27,724 bases of DNA from CAZUDO01 sp964618895. Its GTDB lineage: Bacteria > Desulfobacterota > Binatia > DP-6. The translations under genes and the position numbers were made by a program. Location: assembly GCA_964618895.1 (NCBI GenBank), contig CAZUDO010000083.1:1-27724 (forward strand). Reading direction: 5' to 3'. This document shows, piece by piece, positions 15,491 through 22,889 of the stretch; the stretch's first letter is position 1, and every line of letters starts with the position of its first letter. Under the pieces are notes generated by a model, which was not told the DNA's origin, did no database searches, and saw only the letters and a program-made list of their open reading frames with translations.

Positions 15491-16797
15491 CAACGCGGGG
15501 TCGACTCGCGCGCACGACGGCGATCGCTGGCTGTGTGGCGTCGGTTCTGGCGGCAGGCGCCGCCCCGGCACACGATGGTGCCCGGACGCTCCAGCGCGTG
15601 CACGATCCGGTCGTCGTCTCCACGGCGCGGCTGGCGCGTCTGCCGACACACGACACGCGCGCCGTCCTGCTCTACCGCCTCGAGGCGGGCCGGCCGGTGC
15701 CGATCCCGTTCCAGTTCGACGCCCGCGACCGGGACGGCGAGGTGATCGTGGACGGACCGCGCGATTTCGCGTTCGACGACAACGACGAGCTGGTGTTCAT
15801 GGCCAAAGACGCGGGCGACCGCGCGGAGACCCGGTCGTGGCCGGACGGATGCGATGCCGCCGTCGAGATCGAAGTCGCCGACCCGCGCCCCGGCGATGGG
15901 GGCCGGGCCTGGGCGTACCTGGTGCATTTTCCCGAACCACCCCCCGCCCCGGCCTTCGAGCCGTACGTCACCTTCGACACCGTTGCGCAGCGCGCGCGCT
16001 CGGCGTTCTACCAGGTCGCGTACGCGCCCGAGCGCAACTTCTTCACCGCCGTGCATCTCGGGGACGCCCGGGGCCAGCTTGGTCCGAACCTCCTGCGGCA
16101 GACCCGGATGCGCGGCAGCCCGACGTTCTCGCTGCTGTTCCGGGACGTGACCCTCGACTTCACCGAGCAGAACTCGCTCATCGCGGTGGACGGTGTCCGC
16201 GTGGGGGCGGTGCGGGCGGTCCGGCGCGCGCGCCTGTCCATCGATCTGGGGGGGCTCTTCCCGGATCTCCCGGGCGGGATCGCGTACACCTACCACTATC
16301 GCACCGCGTACCTGACCCCGTCGCGGATCGGCTTCTCGTGGCTCATCCTGAAGGCGTTGCGCGCCTTCCGCTTCGAAAACGTGCTCGAGTTCGTGACCAC
16401 GGCCATGCCGCTCACGTACTTCGACCGCACCCACCCCGGCGGCATCGCCCTCGACCAGTTGGGGTCGGGCGACGTGAGCAGCGCCGACGATCACGAGTGG
16501 TGGGCGCACACCAGCGCCGCCGGGACGATGCTGCACGCCCTCGTCATCCCGCCCCGGTGGCGCGAGTGGGGGGTGGCCCGCGGCACGCTGGTGCGGGCGG
16601 CGGCCGACGGCGGGAGCGCGGGCACCCGCTCGGCGGGGTACACGCTCGAGAACATGGCCCGGCTACGCGAGGCGGGAAGCTGGGACCTGCTCATGGCCTC
16701 TGTCGTTCTGCCGCGACCATTCCGGCCGGGCGACGAAGAGGAGCCGATGGCTCTGGTCCGGGCGCCGCTCACGACCGAGGTGCGTCGGGTGCGGTGA
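15487..16797 (+). CDS. Secreted protein of unknown function
   Basis: 436 residues beginning with a Sec signal peptide ('TTAIAGCVASVLAAGAAPAHD', cleavage near residue 28). The mature part is rich in beta-type sequence and has 'PFQFDARDRDGEVI' and 'FDDNDELVFMAKDAGDR', motifs shared with periplasmic proteins whose job is not known. Later segments such as 'YHYRTAYLTPSRIGFSWL' and 'EWWAHTSAAGTMLHALVIPP' look structured. No lipobox and no membrane anchor are seen, apart from a possible helix around 280. The ATGA overlap with the hydroxylase gene implies a joint role, perhaps in export or handling of a modified lipid; that is inference. Confidence 0.7.
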   Translation: MTTRGRLARTTAIAGCVASVLAAGAAPAHDGARTLQRVHDPVVVSTARLARLPTHDTRAVLLYRLEAGRPVPIPFQFDARDRDGEVIVDGPRDFAFDDNDELVFMAKDAGDRAETRSWPDGCDAAVEIEVADPRPGDGGRAWAYLVHFPEPPPAPAFEPYVTFDTVAQRARSAFYQVAYAPERNFFTAVHLGDARGQLGPNLLRQTRMRGSPTFSLLFRDVTLDFTEQNSLIAVDGVRVGAVRAVRRARLSIDLGGLFPDLPGGIAYTYHYRTAYLTPSRIGFSWLILKALRAFRFENVLEFVTTAMPLTYFDRTHPGGIALDQLGSGDVSSADDHEWWAHTSAAGTMLHALVIPPRWREWGVARGTLVRAAADGGSAGTRSAGYTLENMARLREAGSWDLLMASVVLPRPFRPGDEEEPMALVRAPLTTEVRRVR

Positions 16798-16879
16798 GGC
16801 GAGCTACGGCGTCGTCTCCGATCGCAGGCGGATGCCACCACCGGCCGCGTTCCCTCCACGCTCCCGGTCTCCCCGGCGC

Positions 16880-17023
16880 TCACGCCAGCCGCCGGCGGAC
16901 GTCCTCTCCGGCGGCCATCTTGCCGGCCAGGTCGTTCAGATACCCCTGGAACCTCGCCGACCCCTCGCGGTCCGCCGTCGCGCGCGCGAGCGCGGCGATC
17001 TCGAAGAACACCCCGAACTTCAT
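16880..17023 (-). pseudogene. Short ORF starting like a luciferase-like monooxygenase; possible deletion remnant
   Basis: The 47-residue frame starts 'MKFGVFFEI', the usual N-terminus of LLM-class flavin-dependent oxidoreductases. It then moves at once into a helical tail, 'GYLNDLAGKMAAGEDVRRRL', that does not match the family. A large internal deletion of such a gene is one reading; a genuine small protein of unknown function is the other. It is divergent from a TetR-type gene across 64 bp containing a 20-bp palindromic operator, the arrangement expected for a regulator and its target enzyme gene. Confidence 0.4.
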
Positions 17024-17064
17024 CGCTGCCCCGCACGTGCGCGTGACCGGACCATCGGCGCCAG

Positions 17065-17084
17065 TGTATACGCTCCTGTATACA
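17065..17084. promoter_or_regulatory. TetR-type operator (TGTATAC-N6-GTATACA)
   Basis: This is a perfect 7-bp inverted repeat with a 6-nt spacer, in the 64-bp gap between the divergent TetR-type gene (start 17088) and the short ORF (start 17023). TetR-family dimers usually bind such palindromes and often control both themselves and the divergent gene. Its distance of 3 nt from the start codon suits direct blocking of transcription or initiation. Confidence 0.65.
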
Positions 17085-17087
17085 GCG

Positions 17088-17576
17088 ATGGCAAGGACGG
17101 TCCGTACACGGTCCCGAAGCCGGCGGCGCCTGCTTCCCCGCGCCGAGCGCCGGGAGGCGATCGTCCAGGCCGCGGCGCGGGCGTTCGGTCGCGGCGGGTA
17201 CGCCGCCACCTTGGTCGAGGACATCGCCGCCAGCGGCGGGATCACGCGGCTGATCGTGTATCGCCATTTCGCGTCCAAAGAGGCGCTCTACCGGGCCGTG
17301 CTGCAGGGCGCCTTCCATCGGCTGGCGCTGGAACTCCGCCGGGCTCCGGAGGCCGGCGGCTATGGGGTCGGCGCCCGGGCGATGCTGCGCGCCGCGCGGG
17401 CGGACGAGGCCGGCTTCCGCTTGCTCTGGCGGCATGCGGGGCGCGAACGCCGGTTCGCACGCTATGCCGACGCGTTGCGCCGCGAGGCGGTCGGCGCGGC
17501 CCGGACGGCGCTGGCCGATCGGGTGCCCGCGGCGAGTCTCGAGTGGGCCGCGCATGCGGTCGTCGGGCGTTTGTAG
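17088..17576 (+). CDS. TetR/AcrR family transcriptional regulator, probably frameshifted at the 3' end
   Basis: 162 residues. The DNA-binding domain is complete: 'RREAIVQAAARAFGRGGYAA', 'LVEDIAASGGITRLIVYRHF' and 'ASKEALYRAVL', i.e. the TetR helix-turn-helix. The ligand domain runs to 'WAAHAVVGRL' and then meets TAG at 17574. A neighbouring frame continues 'AFVGSLGVALLLRADGDPGP' to a TGA at 17642, which looks like the family's next helix. A single-base indel near 17565 has therefore probably shortened the protein, unless it is a sequencing error. ATG 17088 is the start directly after the operator. Confidence 0.75.
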   Translation: MARTVRTRSRSRRRLLPRAERREAIVQAAARAFGRGGYAATLVEDIAASGGITRLIVYRHFASKEALYRAVLQGAFHRLALELRRAPEAGGYGVGARAMLRAARADEAGFRLLWRHAGRERRFARYADALRREAVGAARTALADRVPAASLEWAAHAVVGRL

Positions 17577-17741
17577 GTTCCCTTGGCGTTGCTCTACTAC
17601 TACGGGCGGACGGTGATCCTGGGCCGTGCGCCAGAGGGCGCTGAAGTCCTGCGTTGAAGACCGGTGGCCAGGATGCCGGCGCTGCCGACTGCAAGCCCGG
17701 CCCGGGCGACGCGATCGCGAACCGAGAGTGGGGAATCTGGC

Positions 17742-18935
17742 ATGCAGGATCAGAAGGCGCGGTCGGACGACATTGCGAGCCTGGATACCCGCACGGCGAC
17801 CGATCGGCTGCGCAAGCTGACACCGGAGGTCACGGCAAAGGTACTCGCGGCCATGCCGGTTGGCCGCGCCACGGCCATCCTGGCGGCAATGTCGCCGGAT
17901 CTGCGTGCGGCGGTCATCGGGGTCGCACCCAGCGGGACCGACTGGGCCGATTCGCAGCTCTATCCGGAAGGCAGCGTCGGCCGCTTGCTCGAGGACCCGC
18001 CAGCGGTATTCCTCACCGGGACCCCGGTGCAGAGCGCGGTGGACGAACTGCGCGAACTCGTGCAGCAGCGGATGGTGGTGTACCTGTTCGTGGTCGACGA
18101 ACGGGAGCGCCTGCTGGGGGTGGTGGCGTTCCGCGAGCTCCTGTACGCCGCGCCCGGCCAGACGCTCGATGACGTCATGACGCGTAGCCCGTTCTCCCTG
18201 AAGCCGGCGACACCGCTGGTTCACGCCATGCGCGAAGTCGTGAAGTGGCATTTCCCGGTGTACCCTGTTTGCGAGGAAGACGGTCGTCTGGTGGGACAGG
18301 TGCGCGGGCAGGCCTTGTTCGAACAGCAGGCGTTCGAAATTTCGGCCCAGGCGGGCTCGATGGTCGGTGTCGAGAAGGAGGAACGTCTGGCCACGCCCTG
18401 GCCGCGCAGCTTTCGCTTCCGCCATCCCTGGCTGCAGGTCAATCTTCTGACCGTGTTCGTCGCCGCCGGCGTGGTCGCCTTGTTCCAGGAGGCGATCAAC
18501 CGCTGGGTGGTGCTAGCGATGTTCCTGCCAGTCGTCGCGGGTCAGTGCGGCAACCTCGGCGCGCAATCTCTCGCGCTGGTGCTGCGCGGCATGACGCTCG
18601 GCGAGTTGAACGCGGTGTCGCTGTCGCGCCTGGTCGCAAAGGAGGCATGGCTCGGTTTGCTCAATGGGTTTGTGACGGGAGCGGTTGCCGGCATCGCGAT
18701 GTATGTCTACGCTGCACAGCAAGGCGACGGCGATTCGCTGACCCTCGCCTCGGCCTTGCTGTGGGCGATGACGGCGAGTTGTGCGCTCTCCGGCGTGGCT
18801 GGCACGCTGATTCCCGTTGCGCTCAAACGCGCCGGCGCCGACCCGGCAACGGCCTCTTCGATCCTGCTCACCACGGCGACCGATGTATTCAGCATGGGCT
18901 GCTTTCTCGGGCTGGCGAGTTGGTGGCTGTCGTGA
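17742..18935 (+). CDS. mgtE: MgtE-type magnesium/divalent cation transporter
   Basis: 397 residues from ATG 17742, which has GGGGA about 9 nt upstream. A short N-terminal MgtE domain (about 1-90) is followed by paired CBS domains (about 95-210: 'YLFVVDERERLLGVVAFREL', 'VYPVCEEDGRLVGQV'). Five membrane helices follow, with 'AGQCGNLGAQSLALVLRGMT' and 'DPATASSILLTTATDV'. The aspartate of the last motif corresponds to the pore acidic residue in MgtE channels. The usual 'GGN.G.QS' is replaced by 'QCGNLGAQS', as in a divergent subfamily. No Mg2+ riboswitch is apparent in the 165-nt upstream gap, which holds only the decayed tail of the TetR-type gene. Confidence 0.9.
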   Translation: MQDQKARSDDIASLDTRTATDRLRKLTPEVTAKVLAAMPVGRATAILAAMSPDLRAAVIGVAPSGTDWADSQLYPEGSVGRLLEDPPAVFLTGTPVQSAVDELRELVQQRMVVYLFVVDERERLLGVVAFRELLYAAPGQTLDDVMTRSPFSLKPATPLVHAMREVVKWHFPVYPVCEEDGRLVGQVRGQALFEQQAFEISAQAGSMVGVEKEERLATPWPRSFRFRHPWLQVNLLTVFVAAGVVALFQEAINRWVVLAMFLPVVAGQCGNLGAQSLALVLRGMTLGELNAVSLSRLVAKEAWLGLLNGFVTGAVAGIAMYVYAAQQGDGDSLTLASALLWAMTASCALSGVAGTLIPVALKRAGADPATASSILLTTATDVFSMGCFLGLASWWLS

Positions 18936-18981
18936 CGATGAGCCGGCTCCACATGACGATGGGGCGCGCGGGGTCCGTGCC

Positions 18982-19734
18982 ATGAAGGGCCTGCTCGTCT
19001 CCGACATTCACTACCGGCTGAAGCAGCTCGACTGGCTCGCGTCGGTCGCGCCCGATTTCGACCTCGTGGTGATCGCCGGGGACCATCTCGACATCGCGTC
19101 GGCGGTCGCCATCGAGGCGCAGGTGGTGGTGACGCTCAAGTATCTGCAGCGGATCGCCAGCGTCACGCGCTTGGTCGTCAGCTCCGGAAATCACGACCTG
19201 AACGGCCGGACCACCGAGGGCGAGAAGGTCGCGAAGTGGATGTCCAGGGTCCAGCGGCTCGGGATTCCGGCCGATGGCGACTCCCTCGTCCTCGGCGAGA
19301 CGCTCGTGACCGTGTGCCCTTGGTGGGACGGCCCCGCGACGCGCGTTCGCCTGGCCCAGCAACTCGTCGCCGACGCCGCGCGCCGGGGGCAGCGGTGGAT
19401 CTGGGTCTACCATTCGCCGCCCACCGACTCGCCGACCAGCTGGAACGGCACACGGCACTACGGCGACGCCGACGTGGCCGGCTGGATATCGGAGTACCAG
19501 CCGGACCTCGTCCTCTGCGGTCACATCCACCAGTCGCCCTTCCGGCAGGGCGGGTCGTGGGTCGACCGGGTCGGGCGCACCTGGATATTCAACGCCGGCT
19601 GCCAGATCGGGCCGATCCCGGCCCACGTGATCTTCGACACCGATACGGCCGAGGCGACCTGGTACTCGCTTGCGGGGAACGAGCGCACGCACCTCGACCG
19701 CGACACCGCCGAGCGCGAGCCGCTCGACGAGTGA
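18982..19734 (+). CDS. Calcineurin-like metallophosphoesterase
   Basis: 250 residues from ATG 18982, with the full metal-binding set of the family: Asp8 and His10 ('SDIH'), 'AGDHLD' (32-37), 'GNHD' (69-72), a His in 'VYHSPPTDSP' and 'CGHIHQSP'. These enzymes hydrolyse phosphoesters (nucleotides, phosphoproteins or nucleic acids); the substrate cannot be told. No signal peptide, so cytoplasmic. It follows mgtE by 46 nt on the same strand and is convergent with the cyclic-nucleotide-binding gene, with 16 nt between the stops. A phosphodiesterase acting on the nucleotide sensed by that neighbour is an appealing but untested idea. Confidence 0.9.
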   Translation: MKGLLVSDIHYRLKQLDWLASVAPDFDLVVIAGDHLDIASAVAIEAQVVVTLKYLQRIASVTRLVVSSGNHDLNGRTTEGEKVAKWMSRVQRLGIPADGDSLVLGETLVTVCPWWDGPATRVRLAQQLVADAARRGQRWIWVYHSPPTDSPTSWNGTRHYGDADVAGWISEYQPDLVLCGHIHQSPFRQGGSWVDRVGRTWIFNAGCQIGPIPAHVIFDTDTAEATWYSLAGNERTHLDRDTAEREPLDE

Positions 19735-19750
19735 AGCAGCGGCGAACAGG

Positions 19751-20236
19751 TCAGCAGTTCGGGTCTGGCTCCCGGTCGGAGCCGCGGTCCATGGTCTCGG
19801 TCCCCTGGGTGTGTACCAGCGTTTCCAGCACCTCGTCGACGATCCCGAGATGGCTCTCGTGGTCCTCGAACTGCTTCTTCATGTCGACCAGATAGCTGGT
19901 GACCGACATGAGCCGGCTGGCAAGGAGACGCGCGACGGCCAGCGCCAGCTCGGGACGCGATGCGATGAACGCCAGCCCGTCGTCCACGACGTAGAAGCGC
20001 GACCGCTCGAGCGCACGCACGGTCGCCATCGGCGGGATCCCGAGGAGCACGGATACCTCGCCGAAGATCGCCCCCGGCTCGTCGACCAGGTTCACCCGGA
20101 GGTCGCCCTTCAAGACCTCGACGACGCCTTCCGCGAGGACGAAGAGCGGCCCCGGGGCGCCCTCCTGGATCACGACGTCCCCGGGTCCGAAGGTTCGGTC
20201 GGGCAACCCGGTGCAGTAGTCGAGCGGCGCTCCCAT
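19751..20236 (-). CDS. Cyclic nucleotide-binding (CRP-like sensor) domain protein
   Basis: 161 residues consisting of a single cNMP-binding beta-roll: 'FGPGDVVIQEGAPGPLFVLA', 'EGVVEVLKGDLRVNLV' and 'PGAIFGEVSVLLGIPPMATV'. The 'GEVSVL' segment takes the place of the phosphate-binding 'GE..L' cassette. A C-terminal helical tail replaces the CRP helix-turn-helix, so it is a sensor without a DNA-binding domain. ATG 20236 follows a GGTGG stretch; a start 18 nt further upstream is also in frame. Partner unknown. Confidence 0.85.
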   Translation of the reverse strand: MGAPLDYCTGLPDRTFGPGDVVIQEGAPGPLFVLAEGVVEVLKGDLRVNLVDEPGAIFGEVSVLLGIPPMATVRALERSRFYVVDDGLAFIASRPELALAVARLLASRLMSVTSYLVDMKKQFEDHESHLGIVDEVLETLVHTQGTETMDRGSDREPDPNC

Positions 20237-20358
20237 GTGACCACCATACCCCATTCGGGAGACATGAACATCGCGTGCGCAGTGTCGTTGCCGACGCGCA
20301 CGGCACCGAGACTGGGGGTGTGGCGTGAGCGGGATCGTCTTCGATAGGCCGTACGGTC

Positions 20359-20646
20359 ATGAGGCGATGCCTCGCCTTGTTGTGCATGCTCCCGGCGCTC
20401 GCGTTCATCCTCGATGACGCGGGCGGCGACGCGGCACGGTGTCCGGGCGAACGGATTCCCCCCTCGATCGGCCGCCGGCTGGCCCGGGTGCGGTCGGCCG
20501 TCCTGCGCGCCGTGTCCACTCGGCCATCCACGCGCTCGAACAGGTCCGGACCCGGATCGAGCGCGAGGCGACGCGGGGGACGATCACCACGGCGTGCCGG
20601 ACGGCGCTCGCCGACCTCGCGACCGGGGCCCGGGCGCGGGCCCTGA
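20359..20646 (+). CDS. Hypothetical exported protein, doubtful and possibly frameshifted
   Basis: This fills the only open stretch in the 432 bases between the cyclic-nucleotide-binding gene and proB. The frame starts 'MRRCLALLCMLPALAF', like a signal peptide, and is plausible to about residue 50. It then turns Ser/Arg/Pro-rich, while the next frame reads 'AIHALEQVRTRIEREATRG' and then 'TITTACRTALADLATGARA', a convincing helix. A frameshift near 20520 would join the two. No family recognised. It may be a decayed gene at the junction of the 6.4-kb block that separates proB from proA. The rest of this gap (20237-20358) shows nothing. Confidence 0.3.
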   Translation: MRRCLALLCMLPALAFILDDAGGDAARCPGERIPPSIGRRLARVRSAVLRAVSTRPSTRSNRSGPGSSARRRGGRSPRRAGRRSPTSRPGPGRGP

Positions 20647-20668
20647 CCTGGTCCGCGTGCCGCGGGCT

Positions 20669-21829
20669 TCAGGGTCGCGGGCGCTCCACCAGCACCAGGT
20701 CGTCGCGGTGGATCACCTCGTCGCTGCCCTTGTAGCCGAGCAGGCGCTCGATGTCGCGTGTGTGCGCGCCGCAGAGCTTCTCGACTTCGGCCGCCGTGTA
20801 GTTGACCAGCCCGCGCGCGAACTCGCGCCCGCCCGGGTCGAGGCAGCGCACGCAGTCGCCGACGCCGAAGCTGCCCTCGACGGTGCGCACGCCCGAGGGC
20901 AGCAGGCTCCGACCGCCCTTGGCGAGCGCGCGCTCGGCGCCGGCGTCGACGTGCAGGGTGCCGGCGGGCTTCAGCGTGTAGGCGATCCAGTGCTTGCGGT
21001 GGCCGAGGGGATCGCCGTCGGCGAGCAGGAGCGTGCCCATCTCGACCCCGGGATCGAACACGGCCGCGAGCACGCCGCGACGGGTTCCGGCGGCGATGAC
21101 GGTCGGAATGCCGGCCGCGGCGGCCTTGCGCGCCGCCGCCAGCTTGGACGCCATGCCGCCGGTGCCGACCCCGCTGCGCGCCGGGCCGGCGGCGCGCGCC
21201 ACCAGGGCGTCGTCGGCGCGTGCCACCGGAACGCGCGTGGCGTCGCGGTGCAGGCGCGGATCGCTGGTGTAGAGGCCGTCCACGTCGCTCAGGATGACCA
21301 GCAGGTCGGCTTCGATGAGCGTGGCGGTGAGCGCCGACAGGTTGTCGTTGTCGCCGAACTTGAGCTCCTCGATGGCGACGGTGTCGTTCTCGTTGACGAT
21401 CGGCACGACGCCCAGATCGAGCAGCGTGCGCAGGGTGTGACGGGCGTTCAGATACCGGCGCCGGTCGGCGAGATCGGCGTGCGTCAGCAGGATCTGCGCC
21501 ACCTGGCGCTCGTGCGTGCGGAAGGCCCGTTGATACGCCTCCATGAGGCCGATCTGGCCGACGGCGGCTGCGGCCTGGCGCCAGCCGATGCCGGCGCGCC
21601 CGCCGGCCTGGGCGCCGAGGCCGGCGGCCCCGGTCGCCACCGCGCCCGAGGTGACCACCACCAGCTCGCGCCCGCCGGCGATCAGGGCCGCCATCTCGGT
21701 CACCAGGGCGCGCACGCGCGCGCGCCGGAGGCCCTGTGGCCCGGCCAGCACGTTGCTGCCGATCTTCACGACCGCCCGCCGGACGTGACGCAGCAGGGCC
21801 GGCTTGTGGGCGAGCTGGCCCTCGCTCAT
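20669..21829 (-). CDS. proB: Glutamate 5-kinase ProB (with PUA domain)
   Basis: This 386-residue, full-length enzyme phosphorylates glutamate in the first step of proline synthesis. The kinase domain has 'AVVKIGSNVLAG', 'VVVTSGAVATGA', 'VPIVNENDTVA' and 'FGDNDNLSALTA'; the C-terminal 75 or so residues form the PUA domain ('GAERALAKGGRSLLPSGV', 'DCVRCLDPGGREFARGLVNY'). The start ATG overlaps the obgE stop (ATGA, 21826-21829). In many bacteria proA follows directly; here it is 6.4 kb further along (13014-14288), separated by unrelated genes. Confidence 0.97.
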   Translation of the reverse strand: MSEGQLAHKPALLRHVRRAVVKIGSNVLAGPQGLRRARVRALVTEMAALIAGGRELVVVTSGAVATGAAGLGAQAGGRAGIGWRQAAAAVGQIGLMEAYQRAFRTHERQVAQILLTHADLADRRRYLNARHTLRTLLDLGVVPIVNENDTVAIEELKFGDNDNLSALTATLIEADLLVILSDVDGLYTSDPRLHRDATRVPVARADDALVARAAGPARSGVGTGGMASKLAAARKAAAAGIPTVIAAGTRRGVLAAVFDPGVEMGTLLLADGDPLGHRKHWIAYTLKPAGTLHVDAGAERALAKGGRSLLPSGVRTVEGSFGVGDCVRCLDPGGREFARGLVNYTAAEVEKLCGAHTRDIERLLGYKGSDEVIHRDDLVLVERPRP

Positions 21830-22878
21830 GCGCTGCTCTCGACGATGGCGGCCGCCGGGCCATCCGCCGCGGCGAGGCGCTGCGCCCGGACGGCGGGCGC
21901 GACCCGCTGCATGAGCGCGCGCGTTCCCTCGCCGGTCGCGGCCGAGATGGCGAGGAGCTCGATGCCACGCGCCGCCAGCGCCTGTTGCACGGCCGGCAGC
22001 CGCTCCCGGCTCTCGGCGAGGTCCATCTTGCCCGCCACGACGATCTGCGGCTTGGCCGCCAGCTCCGGGCTGGCGAGCGCCAGCTCGCGATTGAGCGCGT
22101 CGAAGTCGGCGAGCGGGTCGCGACCGGTCAGGCCGGACACGTCGAGCAGGTGCACCAGCACTGCGGTGCGCGACAGATGGCGCAGGAAGCGCGTGCCGAG
22201 GCCGTGGCCTTCGTGCGCGCCCTCGATCAGCCCGGGCACGTCGGCCAGGACGAAGCTGGTCTCGTTGTCGATGCGCACCACCCCCAGGTGCGGCACCAGG
22301 GTGGTGAACGGGTAGTCCGCGATGCGGGGCCGGGCCGCGGACACCGCCGCCACCAGCGTCGACTTGCCGACGTTCGGGAAGCCGAGCAGCCCGGCGTCGG
22401 CGAGCATACGCAGCTCGAGGCGGAGGCGCTTGCGCTCGCCCGGGATGCCCGGCTCGACGCGGCGCGGCGCGCGATTGGTCGGGGTGGCGAAGTTCATGTT
22501 GCCGCGCCCGCCGTGGCCGCCGTGGGCGACGACGGCGCGCTCGCCGGGCGCACGGAGATCGGCGAGCCGCTCGCCCGTCGCCACGTCGTACACCAGCGTC
22601 CCCGGAGGCACGCGCAGGAGCAGGTCCTCGCCGCGGGCGCCGTGCTGGTCGCTGCCGCGTCCGTGCTCGCCCCGTCCGGCGCGCAGGTGTTGCGGGTAGG
22701 AGAGGTCGAGCAGCGTGCCGAGCCCCGGGTCGACCGCCAGCGCCACGTCGCCGCCGTCGCCGCCGTTGCCGCCGTTCGGGCCGCCGCGCGGGACGCACTT
22801 CTCGCGCCGGAAGCTCATGCATCCGCGCCCACCGTCGCCGGCCTGGACCTCGACCGTGACCTCGTCGACGAACTTCAT
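21826..22878 (-). CDS. obgE: GTPase ObgE
   Basis: This 350-residue essential ribosome-associated GTPase works in large-subunit maturation. The glycine-rich Obg fold is at 1-158 ('RGGPNGGNGGDGGDV', 'GGHGGRGNMNF'). The G domain follows, with G1 'GFPNVGKST', 'RIADYPFTTL', G3 'DVPGLIEGA' and G4 'AGKMDL'. G4 is usually NKxD, and the first residue here is Gly. The variable C-terminal domain is nearly absent, as in many lineages. obgE-proB adjacency is a well-kept order. No rplU-rpmA pair is upstream; instead an enoyl-CoA hydratase-like gene ends 11 nt before the start. Confidence 0.96.
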   Translation of the reverse strand: MKFVDEVTVEVQAGDGGRGCMSFRREKCVPRGGPNGGNGGDGGDVALAVDPGLGTLLDLSYPQHLRAGRGEHGRGSDQHGARGEDLLLRVPPGTLVYDVATGERLADLRAPGERAVVAHGGHGGRGNMNFATPTNRAPRRVEPGIPGERKRLRLELRMLADAGLLGFPNVGKSTLVAAVSAARPRIADYPFTTLVPHLGVVRIDNETSFVLADVPGLIEGAHEGHGLGTRFLRHLSRTAVLVHLLDVSGLTGRDPLADFDALNRELALASPELAAKPQIVVAGKMDLAESRERLPAVQQALAARGIELLAISAATGEGTRALMQRVAPAVRAQRLAAADGPAAAIVESSA

Positions 22879-22889
22879 CCGGTGTCGTC

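Noticed and set aside
17577..17741. Mg2+-responsive riboswitch upstream of mgtE
   Set aside because: Most of the gap is the out-of-frame tail of the TetR-type gene, and no M-box-like pairing pattern could be seen by eye.
16491..18425. 644-codon minus-strand frame over the TetR-type and mgtE genes
   Set aside because: Shadow frame: composition is typical of antisense GC-rich DNA and it spans several real genes.
20414..22315. 633-codon plus-strand frame over proB and obgE
   Set aside because: Antisense to two clear housekeeping genes; no recognisable protein features.
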